Positions 56,343-64,000 of a stretch of 64,000 nucleotides of DNA are shown here, piece after piece. The stretch is from Argyresthia goedartella. Taxonomy: Eukaryota > Arthropoda > Insecta > Lepidoptera > Argyresthiidae. Both the position numbers and the translations under genes were made by a program. The DNA is taken from contig OX463818.1 of NCBI GenBank assembly GCA_949825045.1, forward strand, positions 36,472,906 through 36,536,905, read 5' to 3'. The notes beneath the pieces are model-generated. The model was given only the letters and a program-made list of their open reading frames with translations, was not told where the DNA came from and made no database searches. How positions within the stretch are numbered: position 1 is the first letter of the stretch; each line of letters opens with the position of its first letter.

Positions 56343-57064
56343 CTAATTTACTAGCCGTAGATTAGGTCTTTTGAGTGCAGCTGTGTTATTTTGAGAAGTA
56401 AAGTTGTTTGTAGAAGAATCAGTGATAGTGTTGAACAAAATCTCAGTTATTGTGGGTAGATGATAACTTCCCAGGGGATCATCATATACTGTCCAATTGC
56501 AATTAAGGGCTATAGAGGGACTGACTATTGTTAAATCCAAACCATTTGGTCTCCAGTTATTTGTACCTACAGTTGTTGGTTGTGTGTCATTTAATAACAC
56601 TAAATTGCATTCATTTACAGCGTCGAGGACATCTCTTCCACGAGGACTGACAGATTGGCAACCCCACATGGTGTGATGTGCATTGAAATCACCTGCTACT
56701 AAGCATGGTTGTGGTAAGGTATTAATAAAATTAACAAATTTTGTTTTTCTAAAAGTAGGACTACAATTTGTCGGGATATAAAGACTGGCCATTGATAATG
56801 AACTGTTATTAAAGATTATTTTGATAGCAATATTCTGAAGTGAATCATCAAAAATGTTTTTAATCTACTGTATTGTATGTTGTTACGAATTACTATGGCA
56901 ACACCATTGTGTTTATTGCCACAATCATTGCGTTCTATTGAGTATCCTTTAATATTTAAACATTGTGTAGGCTTGAGCCAAGTTTCGCAAACTAAAGCTG
57001 TCAATATTATTTTCATACAAAAATTTAGTAAAAATATGACGATTACATAACAGACTTTGAGCAT
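56343..57064 (-). pseudogene. Endonuclease of the I/LOA-like LINE
   Basis: KIVQWNAQSLL at the start (just upstream in another frame), CETWLKP, then PCLVAGDFNAHHTMWG and NGLDLTIVSPSI are conserved apurinic-endonuclease motifs. Frameshifts lie near 57000 and 56800. It ends RPNLRLVN, where the second LINE is inserted. Confidence 0.82.
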
Positions 57065-57079
57065 TCCACTGTACTATCT

Positions 57080-57760
57080 TTAATTTGTCTCTGAATTTGT
57101 ACTAATGTTCTTGGTATCACTGGAGTTGAAAAAATCGCTTAAAACATCTAACACATTTTTAGAGGATATTGGGGTATCTTGTGTCTTATTTAATGTTATA
57201 ATTTTTATAATGCTTTGCACTAAGAGATTCAGTGCCTTGTCATTTGATTTTAATAATGTCAAGAGATCGAGAGGCTTCTTAGGGCCGAGAGGTGGGAAAT
57301 TTCCATTTTTGAATATGTCAGCGAATGATGGTGTCTGAACTTTTTGTCTGTTTTCTTGTATTTTCTTTTGCTTAATTGGACACTGAGCTGAAATGCTAAC
57401 GTGATTGCCATCGCAATGGAAGCATTTGGCCTGTTCGATCGGAGTTTCACAAACTTTATATGAGTGGTCTTCTTTACAGATGGAGCAGCGCTCGGAGTTC
57501 TTGCAAAACTTTGCTAAATGGCCATACCTGAGACACCCGAAATATTGTTTGACTGGTGGAACATACGCTGAGATGTCATGCCGCCAACCGTCCAAATCTA
57601 CGTAGTCTGGAAGAACTGACGTCGCGAATGTGATGGCTACTGTCTGCAGCGGCTGTTGAATGAAGTTATCATCAACTTTGGTCCTTTTTGTGAATCTTCG
57701 AACAGATATTAAAACTCCGATTGAAACACGAGTAATCGATGAAATTAATAAAAACTTCGA
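57080..57760 (-). CDS. ORF1 (Gag-like, three zinc knuckles) of the I/LOA-like LINE
   Basis: The open frame runs from about 57760 (VSIGVLISVRRFTKRTKVD) to the stop near 57080. It has three cysteine clusters: CLRYGHLAKFCKNSERC, CSICKEDHSYKVC and CFHCDGNHVSISAQC. This is the RNA-binding Gag-like ORF1 seen in I-group elements. The N-terminus beyond 57760 is lost or frameshifted. The stop overlaps the start of the endonuclease frame by a few bases. Confidence 0.75.
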   Translation of the reverse strand, partial: SKFLLISSITRVSIGVLISVRRFTKRTKVDDNFIQQPLQTVAITFATSVLPDYVDLDGWRHDISAYVPPVKQYFGCLRYGHLAKFCKNSERCSICKEDHSYKVCETPIEQAKCFHCDGNHVSISAQCPIKQKKIQENRQKVQTPSFADIFKNGNFPPLGPKKPLDLLTLLKSNDKALNLLVQSIIKIITLNKTQDTPISSKNVLDVLSDFFNSSDTKNISTNSETN

Positions 57761-57800
57761 AAATCCCGCCTGGTTATTTCAATGGTTTCCCGCGCTTTTT

Positions 57801-58258
57801 TCTTGTTATTTTTTTTTTGTTATATTGGGCAGTTTTGGCACTCCTGAAATGAGTAGCTGCGTTCAAATAATATTGTTGCTCCATGTTTTTTTTTGGAAAT
57901 ATTGCCTCGCTTGAAATAACACAATAACTTGCTCGTAACAGCATAGTTTAGTTTGGCTCAGTTTGGCTATTCTATAATGATATCATGGTTAACCCTTCAA
58001 GCGTGTGAGACAAAAATGCCGGACCCCCCTTGAGCGCGCGAGGTAAAATTTTTTAGCGATCCGCGCCGTCAACGGTCTGGTTTTTCGCCACAAACTTTAA
58101 AGGGATATTTTTCGCTGACGCTCTGTTTTTTGTATGTAACCTGTATTTGAAACTTACCTTTTTGGAATGGCGATAAAATGATCTGTATAACTGTGTATTT
58201 TATATGTACATACATATACAAAAAGGAATAATAAACTTTTGCGTAAACTTTTACCTAT
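57801..58258. other. Non-coding between LINE and Gypsy LTR
   Basis: It contains TTAACCCTTCAAGCG at about 57992, reminiscent of a piggyBac-type terminus (TTAA then CCC), but no matching right end was found. Confidence 0.35.
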
Positions 58259-59604
58259 TGTGACGTCCCTACTTGGAGAGGAATAAAAAGATTCCAAATA
58301 GGTAGCCAACAAGAAATTTTATTTAACGTGGGTTCTCCAAATGTAGTCTGACCCTGGTTACGCAGCAACGAATCTTCCCTGCGGGTTTTGCCGTAGTCGG
58401 AGTGCCGCTGACGTCGGAGAAGTAACGGTCCGAATGCAGCCGGAGCAGGGAAGCAGGTTAGCCCGAAGCGGTGTCAGGAACCGGGAAACCGTAGGGTAGC
58501 GAGGAAAAGCGGTGATCCCGAAGAGGTGCCAGGAACCCCGAACTGGAATTCGAAACCGTTCCTCCTTTAACATCTGTTACTGCACTCCGTCCGAATGCTC
58601 CACCCGCCAAGAAAAGAATAGTGTTGTCGTGGTGGTAACAATCAGAACGGAGTTACATATACAAAGGAAAATACAGTGCTAGGAATAAAAACAAGCAAGC
58701 ATTCATATTTGTTATCGGCAGACCCCACTTGGGACATTTTACAAATAATCGGACATTCTACAAAATGTCCAAATGTGCAATCTGCCGGTAACATTAATTA
58801 TTTCTATATATGAAAAAAGGGTATTTATTTGTTTATCGGCAGACCTCACTTGGGACATTATGCAAACAATCCGGACATTTTATGAAATGCCCAAATATGA
58901 AATCTGCCGGTAACAATCAACAATTTCCACACAAAAAGGTAGCTAGTATAATTTAGTAAGCTGAACATATTTTCCAGACATTCTATAAGAAGCCAAGACA
59001 CACTAACGCGTGTCTAAAAGCGGGTAGCAATTTGCGTTACAATGCGATGTGAATATCGCGAAATAATAATTAGCGAGTCTAAAAGGAATAAAACGCAACA
59101 AGCAATAAATGAAATGAGATGATTCTGGACACAAATGAGTAAGCCCGAAAGTACCTAACGGTAAGATGATTTTAAAACAGTATCTTTCACCACTCACCTC
59201 AATCGGGGTTAATATGAAGCACAGACAAAACTAAAACGTAACTACTAGTAGTACGTTATGATTAAACGTAAGTAATTACTGTTTAGAGTCGTTCGTCGGC
59301 GTACGGTAAAAAGGGACCGTTACAGAGCGCCAGTAGGACGGACGTGCGTATAGTGCTGAGTGAGTTTTCGGAATGACCCGGCGCCGCAAAGTCAAGTTGC
59401 GGTCACGGCTAGTTAGTTTAAAACGGGCCAATCATAGCAGAGCGAGTGAGTTGTCAACAGTGGAATGTTGCTAGTACAGCGCGTGAAAATTAATACTGTG
59501 ATTACTAGCCTCATTTGGTAGTTTTATTAAGAGAATTACTACTTAAATTTAAAATAAGACCAGTTAATGATAGAGTGAAGACAACGGTAACTTACAACGT
59601 TACA
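58259..59604 (-). repeat. Gypsy 3' LTR (about 1.35 kb)
   Basis: In element orientation it begins TGTAACGTT (59604) and ends GACGTCACA (58259). The boundary choice rests on the TG/CA ends and the adjacent polypurine tract, since the partner LTR is outside the window. Confidence 0.75.
58711..58914. repeat. Direct repeat of about 82 bases within the LTR, each copy able to fold
   Basis: Copies at 58711-58792 and 58832-58914, both running from ttatcggcagacc to tctgccggtaac, which are themselves inverted. Each has an inner hairpin of the ggacatt...aatgtcc type. Confidence 0.85.
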
Positions 59605-59660
59605 ATACCCCCTCGCCCAGTAAAGGGTTTTCATACGTAATGAAAATCCAAAACCTAATT

Positions 59661-62600
59661 CTAAATATTCTTAACTAGTTTTAGATCCTTAACATGCCAG
59701 GTGCCTAAGTCCTTTCCCGTCATATCCTCTAAAATGTATACCAAGGGTGATTTCTTAGCGGAGACGCGACATTTGGTATATTTGGGCGCTAACTTTTTAC
59801 TAAAGTACTTGTCTTTATCACTCAAGACATAAGCACGTTTTAGGACAATGTCGCCTACGCTGAATTCTGCCTCTTTCCGCCTAAGATTATAGTGCGCCGT
59901 ATTTTTTTTATGTGCGTGCCAAAGAGATGCCTGTACCTTATCAAAATATTTTGACAGGTGACCCAGATTTTCAGCGTAAATGTCGCGTGGCAGAAATAGT
60001 AGTTCCTCACCCAGATCGTTATCTGTATAATGAGAACCACAAGTAACCGTTTCTCGTCCGTACACGAGGAACGATGGAGTGTAGCCAGTTGCTTCATTGA
60101 CGGAGTTGTTAATGGCATACTGTATTTTGGGAATATTAGTGTCCCAGGTTCTGTGGTCATTGTCCACGTAGGTGGAAATACATGTAACTATTGTTTTGTT
60201 ATAGCGCTCGACAGTGTTTACTTGCGGAGTATATCTCGGAGAGAAGAATACGTTAGGTATCTTGTATTTCTTAAAGAGGGTATTTGTTACCGAGCTAATA
60301 AACTGGGTACCATTGTCAAGGAATATTGTCTGTGGGATTCCGTGGACCAGAAACACAGAGTCCTCCAGAGCCTTGACGACAGCTTCCGAAGTAGCGCGTC
60401 GCATGGGAAAAATAAGGCAATATTTTGAGAAGCAACATGTTACGACCAAAATATAACTATTCTGCTTTCGACTGACCGGAAGTGGACCTATGAAATCAAT
60501 GGATATCATTTGAAACGGCCGTGAGCATTGTTTAGGTCGACCCATCGTACCCAGCGTCGGATGGTTTTGTGGTTTGTAAGTGAGACATTTTGAACAAGAA
60601 CCAACAAAACGTACGACGTCTTGGTGCATGCCCGGCCAGTAGTATCGAAGAAGTAAGCGTCGATAGGTCTTGAAAATACCCAAGTGAGCAGCAGTAGGGT
60701 CAGCATGATTCTCCTCTATGACGCTGTCACGCAATTCTTTCGGCACCACTTCCTTCCAGGAAAATTCCGAAATCATTTCGCACTTATTTTTGGAGTGGCG
60801 ATAGAGAGCACCACCTTCGATCAAGTAGTTAGGAAAGAGGTTCGGCTTTTCTAAACAACCGTTATAAATGTTTTTGTACCATGTGTCAGTAGTAGTCAAA
60901 TTAGAGTTGACCGTACTGATAGAAGCACATGGGAAAGCACGAGATAGTGCATCTGGAATGACATTATCGACCCCACGACGATGTTTAAGTTCGAAATTAA
61001 AGGCAGACAACCTCACACACCAGCGTGCTAGTCTTCCGGTAGGGTTGTCCAGTGACAAGAACCATTTGAGCGCGGAGTGGTCGGTGTAAACGGTAAAGGT
61101 TTTTCCGTTTTCCAAGTAACACCGCCAGTGTTCTAGAGCGGTTAAAACTGCTAGCGTCTCCCTCTCGGTTATACTGTAGTTCTTCTCAGATCCCGACAAC
61201 GCCCTACTCATGTATGCAATCGGATGTTCTTTACCATCAATCGTTTGTGTGAGCATGGCACCAATCCCAAAATTGCTCGCATCAGTGTGTACTTCGAACG
61301 GTAAATCGTAATTGGGACAAGAGAGAACCGGGGCTGATACAAGACTCTCTTTTAGCTTATTAAAAGCATCATCAGCTTCAGTTGTCCACTGAAACTTGGG
61401 TGCGTTCTTCTTACTTGAAGTCAGCTGGTTGAGTGGTCCGGCAATAGTGCTAAAGTTGGGGACGAAACGGCGGTACCACGTGGCTGTTCCAAGGAAGCGT
61501 TTAAGATCTTTTTTTTTTGTGGGTGTTGGGAAATTAAGGATAGCCTCGACTTTTTCAGGATCAGTGCGAAGGCCATGCGCATCCACAACATAACCCAAGT
61601 ACTTCAACTCATTTCTGAAGAACTTGCATTTTTCAAGGTTGATGGATAAGTTCGCTTGTTTTAATTTATGCAGCACGCCTAGTAGTAAGGACACGTGTTC
61701 CTCAAAGCTGCTGCTGATGATAATAATATCATCTAAATATGCGAACGCCTTTAGATCAAAATTCCCGAACAGAAGATCGACAAGCCTTTGTTGAGTGGCA
61801 GGGGCATTGGTGAGACCGAAAGCAGTGGTCTTAAAACGGAGAGTTCCTCTGCCTGGAACATAGAATGCAGTTTTGTCTTGATCTTCTGGAGCTATTGGAA
61901 TTTGCCAGAACGCTTTCGACAAATCTACGCTAGATAAGAATTTTGCATCGCGTAGGTTGTCTAATATTTCAGTTATATAGGGTAGGTTATATGCGTCCTT
62001 TTTTGTGACCGAATTCAGTTTACGGCTGTCGAGGCAAAAGCGAGGTTGTCCATTCTTTTTATAGACAATGAGGACAGGGGACGACCAAGCGCTCTCGCAA
62101 GGTTCAACTACATCTAACGCTAGCATTTCGTCGACTTGCTCTACCAAAATTCGCTGCTTCTCAGGTGACATTCGATAGTAACGTTGTCTTATAGGTTGAG
62201 AGTCACCAGTATCGATATGGTGAGTTATAAGACTAGTTCTACCAAGGCCCATACTGTCAGTGGAGATTTCCTGGAATTGACTGACAATTGAATCGGCTGT
62301 GGACTTTTGTGAATCAGAGAGATTATCGTAAGACTGTATAAAAGTCTCATTTTTGTCGATACTTATTTCTGCCAAAGAAGAGTTGGACAAGGTGATGCTA
62401 CCTAAGTATTTGGGACAAATATTGAAAATCCGCCAAAAGTCAATGCCTAGGATAAGTGGGCTGTCCACATTTGGTAACACGTAACCCTTAATAATGTGGA
62501 ATTGTTCTTCAAAGTGAATGGGAAGATTGATGTAGCCAATACTTTGAAGGGACTGGCCTCCAGCAGCAGTCACGGAGATACAATCATCGGTAAATACTTT

Positions 62601-62879
62601 TAGACCATGGTCCGACAATAATTTATGAGAATCATTGCCGAGAATAGTGACAGCAGATCCAGAATCGAGTAGACCAGAAGCAGGGATGTCCCCGATTCTA
62701 ACGGAAATATAGGGTCTACTGTCCTTTGTTGGTTTACTATCCAGAATTGAGGCGACTCTGAAACTAGAGAAGAAGTTTCTAAGGGTTTGTAGCCATTTTT
62801 CAAAATCTACTCTATCGAAATGACCCTTAGAACCGTCCCAATTCTGGCTAATTAGTTTTTTTGAACGGTAGGAGTACAT
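59661..62879 (-). CDS. Gypsy Pol polyprotein (protease, RT, RNase H, integrase)
   Basis: A single 1072-codon open frame. Aspartic protease LLDSGSAVTILG (DSG at residues 72-74). Reverse transcriptase with FCLDSRKLNSV and the catalytic YLDD at 381-384. RNase H from about residue 529 (HTDASNFGIG). The integrase has a zinc-binding HHCC region (H725, H732, C762, C765) and D795, D855 and E891 as the DDE triad (SIDFIGP, LDNGTQF, NTVERYNK). The C-terminal tail has the GDIVLKR fold common in Gypsy integrases. All catalytic residues are present. It overlaps gag by 28 bases in the -1 frame and is most likely made as a frameshift fusion. Confidence 0.95.
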   Translation of the reverse strand: MYSYRSKKLISQNWDGSKGHFDRVDFEKWLQTLRNFFSSFRVASILDSKPTKDSRPYISVRIGDIPASGLLDSGSAVTILGNDSHKLLSDHGLKVFTDDCISVTAAGGQSLQSIGYINLPIHFEEQFHIIKGYVLPNVDSPLILGIDFWRIFNICPKYLGSITLSNSSLAEISIDKNETFIQSYDNLSDSQKSTADSIVSQFQEISTDSMGLGRTSLITHHIDTGDSQPIRQRYYRMSPEKQRILVEQVDEMLALDVVEPCESAWSSPVLIVYKKNGQPRFCLDSRKLNSVTKKDAYNLPYITEILDNLRDAKFLSSVDLSKAFWQIPIAPEDQDKTAFYVPGRGTLRFKTTAFGLTNAPATQQRLVDLLFGNFDLKAFAYLDDIIIISSSFEEHVSLLLGVLHKLKQANLSINLEKCKFFRNELKYLGYVVDAHGLRTDPEKVEAILNFPTPTKKKDLKRFLGTATWYRRFVPNFSTIAGPLNQLTSSKKNAPKFQWTTEADDAFNKLKESLVSAPVLSCPNYDLPFEVHTDASNFGIGAMLTQTIDGKEHPIAYMSRALSGSEKNYSITERETLAVLTALEHWRCYLENGKTFTVYTDHSALKWFLSLDNPTGRLARWCVRLSAFNFELKHRRGVDNVIPDALSRAFPCASISTVNSNLTTTDTWYKNIYNGCLEKPNLFPNYLIEGGALYRHSKNKCEMISEFSWKEVVPKELRDSVIEENHADPTAAHLGIFKTYRRLLLRYYWPGMHQDVVRFVGSCSKCLTYKPQNHPTLGTMGRPKQCSRPFQMISIDFIGPLPVSRKQNSYILVVTCCFSKYCLIFPMRRATSEAVVKALEDSVFLVHGIPQTIFLDNGTQFISSVTNTLFKKYKIPNVFFSPRYTPQVNTVERYNKTIVTCISTYVDNDHRTWDTNIPKIQYAINNSVNEATGYTPSFLVYGRETVTCGSHYTDNDLGEELLFLPRDIYAENLGHLSKYFDKVQASLWHAHKKNTAHYNLRRKEAEFSVGDIVLKRAYVLSDKDKYFSKKLAPKYTKCRVSAKKSPLVYILEDMTGKDLGTWHVKDLKLVKNI

Positions 62880-64000
62880 TTAGGGCATTCAGGTTTCTTT
62901 ACACCTTTATTACCGCACCCAAAACAGACGATGACGTCACGACTAACCTTACACTGACGAAGATCGTGAGTGTTAGAGCGGCATCTTAGACAAAAGTTAT
63001 TTGACTTTACAGTTGTTGCAGGAGCGATCGCAGAGACATGGTCAGATTTCGTCTTACATGGCTTGTAAGCAAATTCGGGTGCTAGTGTGTGTGTGGTAAT
63101 CGTTGGTGGCTCGCGAAAGTGTGACATACGGGTTTGTATATTTTCGTAATTTTTGCACAACGTTCTCAATACCCCAATATCCACAATCTGAGTTGCCGAG
63201 GCCAACGTACTCGCATAACATGGCCGGATATTGTGCAATAGTATCTCTAATTTGTCCTCTTCGGATAATTGTTTCGATAAGCGCGAAAACATTCCTGCCA
63301 TTATGGAAAGATAAATGGTTATCGTTTCTGATTCGCCCTGAGTGCGAGCCCTAATTTCAGAAAGTAGACGATAATCATAGTCAGTTTGGCTGAAATCCTC
63401 TAACAACAGAGATTTGAGATCCGACCAGTTGTTAACGCTATCTCTTATACTTCGGAACCAGTGCAATGCTTGATCGGTGAAAATTTCCGTTGCATAGGAC
63501 AGAAGTTTGGAGTCCGAAATATTTCTGGCCTGACACAGTTCCGAAACCCTTTCGATAAAAGCCCGAACACATGATTTCCCGTCGTACTTCAATTTACTAA
63601 GTTCGGAAGTATTGCTACGCTCGCAAGTTACAGAAATCACGCTCGCGCCACTAACAGATGGCGTTGATTCCCTACACGCAGTATTAGACGAGGAAGATAT
63701 TGAAAGGGGATCCTTTGCTTGTGATAAGAGAGCTAGGATCTTCGAATAATATTTTCGGTAAATCTCCGACAGTTGATCATGGCCCGTTTCGAACTTTTCA
63801 TCCGTAGGTACCCGACTTAATCTGTGATAGACATGGTGCATCAGATTTTGTGTCCTAAGAAGAGAGGATCTATCTGGTGCAGGTCCGTCAAGAGTAGATT
63901 GCACTTTGTCCAAGATTTTGACGACTGCAAGTAAGTCGTCCTTAGGTTCAAGGTGAGATAACAGAACGTCCTCTGACGGGTATTCTGTCACAAGTTTAGT
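62852..64000 (-). CDS. Gypsy Gag (N-terminus beyond window)
   Basis: Open from the right edge of the window to TAA at 62852-62854. It contains a capsid-like helical domain (RAFIERVSELCQARNISD, ALHWFRSIRDSVNNW) and a C-terminal zinc knuckle CLRCRSNTHDLRQC (CX2CX4HX4C), then a second cysteine cluster CFGCGNKGVKKPECPKC. It forms the particle and packages RNA. The start codon is not in the window; the first GTG at 63989-63991 is not necessarily the start. Confidence 0.9.
   Translation of the reverse strand, partial: TKLVTEYPSEDVLLSHLEPKDDLLAVVKILDKVQSTLDGPAPDRSSLLRTQNLMHHVYHRLSRVPTDEKFETGHDQLSEIYRKYYSKILALLSQAKDPLSISSSSNTACRESTPSVSGASVISVTCERSNTSELSKLKYDGKSCVRAFIERVSELCQARNISDSKLLSYATEIFTDQALHWFRSIRDSVNNWSDLKSLLLEDFSQTDYDYRLLSEIRARTQGESETITIYLSIMAGMFSRLSKQLSEEDKLEILLHNIRPCYASTLASATQIVDIGVLRTLCKNYENIQTRMSHFREPPTITTHTLAPEFAYKPCKTKSDHVSAIAPATTVKSNNFCLRCRSNTHDLRQCKVSRDVIVCFGCGNKGVKKPECPKCTPTVQKN
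62855..62861 (-). promoter_or_regulatory. Programmed -1 ribosomal frameshift site (A AAA AAC)
   Basis: On the minus strand the last gag codons are GTT CAA AAA AAC TAA. The heptamer A AAA AAC is in the correct register for simultaneous -1 slippage and sits directly before the gag stop. After slippage the ribosome reads CTA ATT AGC, which is the pol frame (LISQNW). Confidence 0.8.

Larger units (their letters stand above)
41661..57800 (-). mobile_element. RNase H-bearing LINE (I/LOA-like), split by two large insertions
   Basis: Pieces on the minus strand in correct order: ORF1 (about 57790-57080), endonuclease (57064-56343), then after an inserted LINE the linker, RT and RNase H (51167-48543), then after an inserted Harbinger element the C-terminal zinc-binding region and 3' UTR (42359-41661), ending in an A-rich tail. 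Excluding the insertions it is about 5 kb. A C-terminal RNase H with a RIGHGRFNEHL/HIFFYCPQF domain is typical of I- and LOA-group LINEs. It carries stops and frameshifts. Confidence 0.82.
58259..64000 (-). mobile_element. Ty3/Gypsy LTR retrotransposon, 3' part (5' LTR outside window)
   Basis: One LTR (58259-59604) lies downstream of pol. Gag and pol are both open in this window. The short G-rich sequence between pol and the LTR (minus strand gcgagggggtat) fits a polypurine tract. The copy appears intact as far as it can be seen, so it may be young. Confidence 0.9.

Noticed and set aside
57992..58258. piggyBac MITE starting TTAACCC
   Set aside because: No GGGTTAA or matching inverted end was found within the next few hundred bases.

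Overview
The window looks like nuclear DNA from a moth or butterfly (Lepidoptera). It is AT-rich and intron-rich, and it carries dispersed repeats that I recognise as lepidopteran: the element ending in the 'gcgagtccgactcgcacttgg' type motif at 27280-27590, the 'acggaaccctaaaa' type at 25985-26070, and the 'aggcctgtacccagcagtggg' type LINE 3' end near 51330. It holds P, Harbinger, mariner, hAT, BEL and Gypsy elements and several LINE types. The species is not identifiable from sequence alone.

One host gene can be followed through the window: cereblon (CRBN, the CRL4 ubiquitin-ligase substrate receptor), on the minus strand. Nine coding exons fit together in phase from an ATG at 41209 down to 8000, giving about 407 codons. 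They cover an acidic N-terminus, the LON-like domain, the DDB1-binding region and most of the CULT (thalidomide-binding) domain. The final coding exon was not found and probably lies beyond the left edge. Most of the other sequence between 8000 and 41200 is transposon debris in the cereblon introns.

The most unusual structure is at 5421-7999, directly downstream of exon 9. Exon 9 encodes the tryptophan cage of the CULT domain (EYSWFPGYGW). Seventeen near-identical copies of it, each with its splice donor and a TG/AC microsatellite, are arrayed in tandem inside the next intron. All 17 share two 9-base deletions, and every one I checked lacks a splice acceptor, so only the copy at 8000-8144 looks functional. 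Part of the array shows a 771-base, five-unit higher-order period.

Layout from left to right. LINE 3' end (1-1158). Foldback and hairpin elements (1877-3761). Cereblon exon array (5421-7999) and exon 9. A P element with a perfect 8-base target duplication (8632-12927). Exon 8 (14252-14354). LINEs (15075-20730). Exons 7 to 3 (21243-24636) with LINE fragments. Dispersed repeats and a MITE (25-30 kb). hAT remnant (30325-31690). A young BEL/Pao element that has lost its reverse transcriptase (31789-36902), inserted in an R1-like LINE (to 39745). Exons 2 and 1 (40580-41216). An RNase H-bearing LINE (41661 to about 57800), split by a 6.2 kb Harbinger element and by a second LINE that itself carries a mariner-type MITE. 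The 3' part of a Gypsy element with intact pol (58259 to the right edge).

Apart from cereblon, no cellular gene was recognised. Functions are inferred from remembered family motifs; no database search was possible. Coordinates of splice sites and repeat ends were read by eye and may be off by a base or two.
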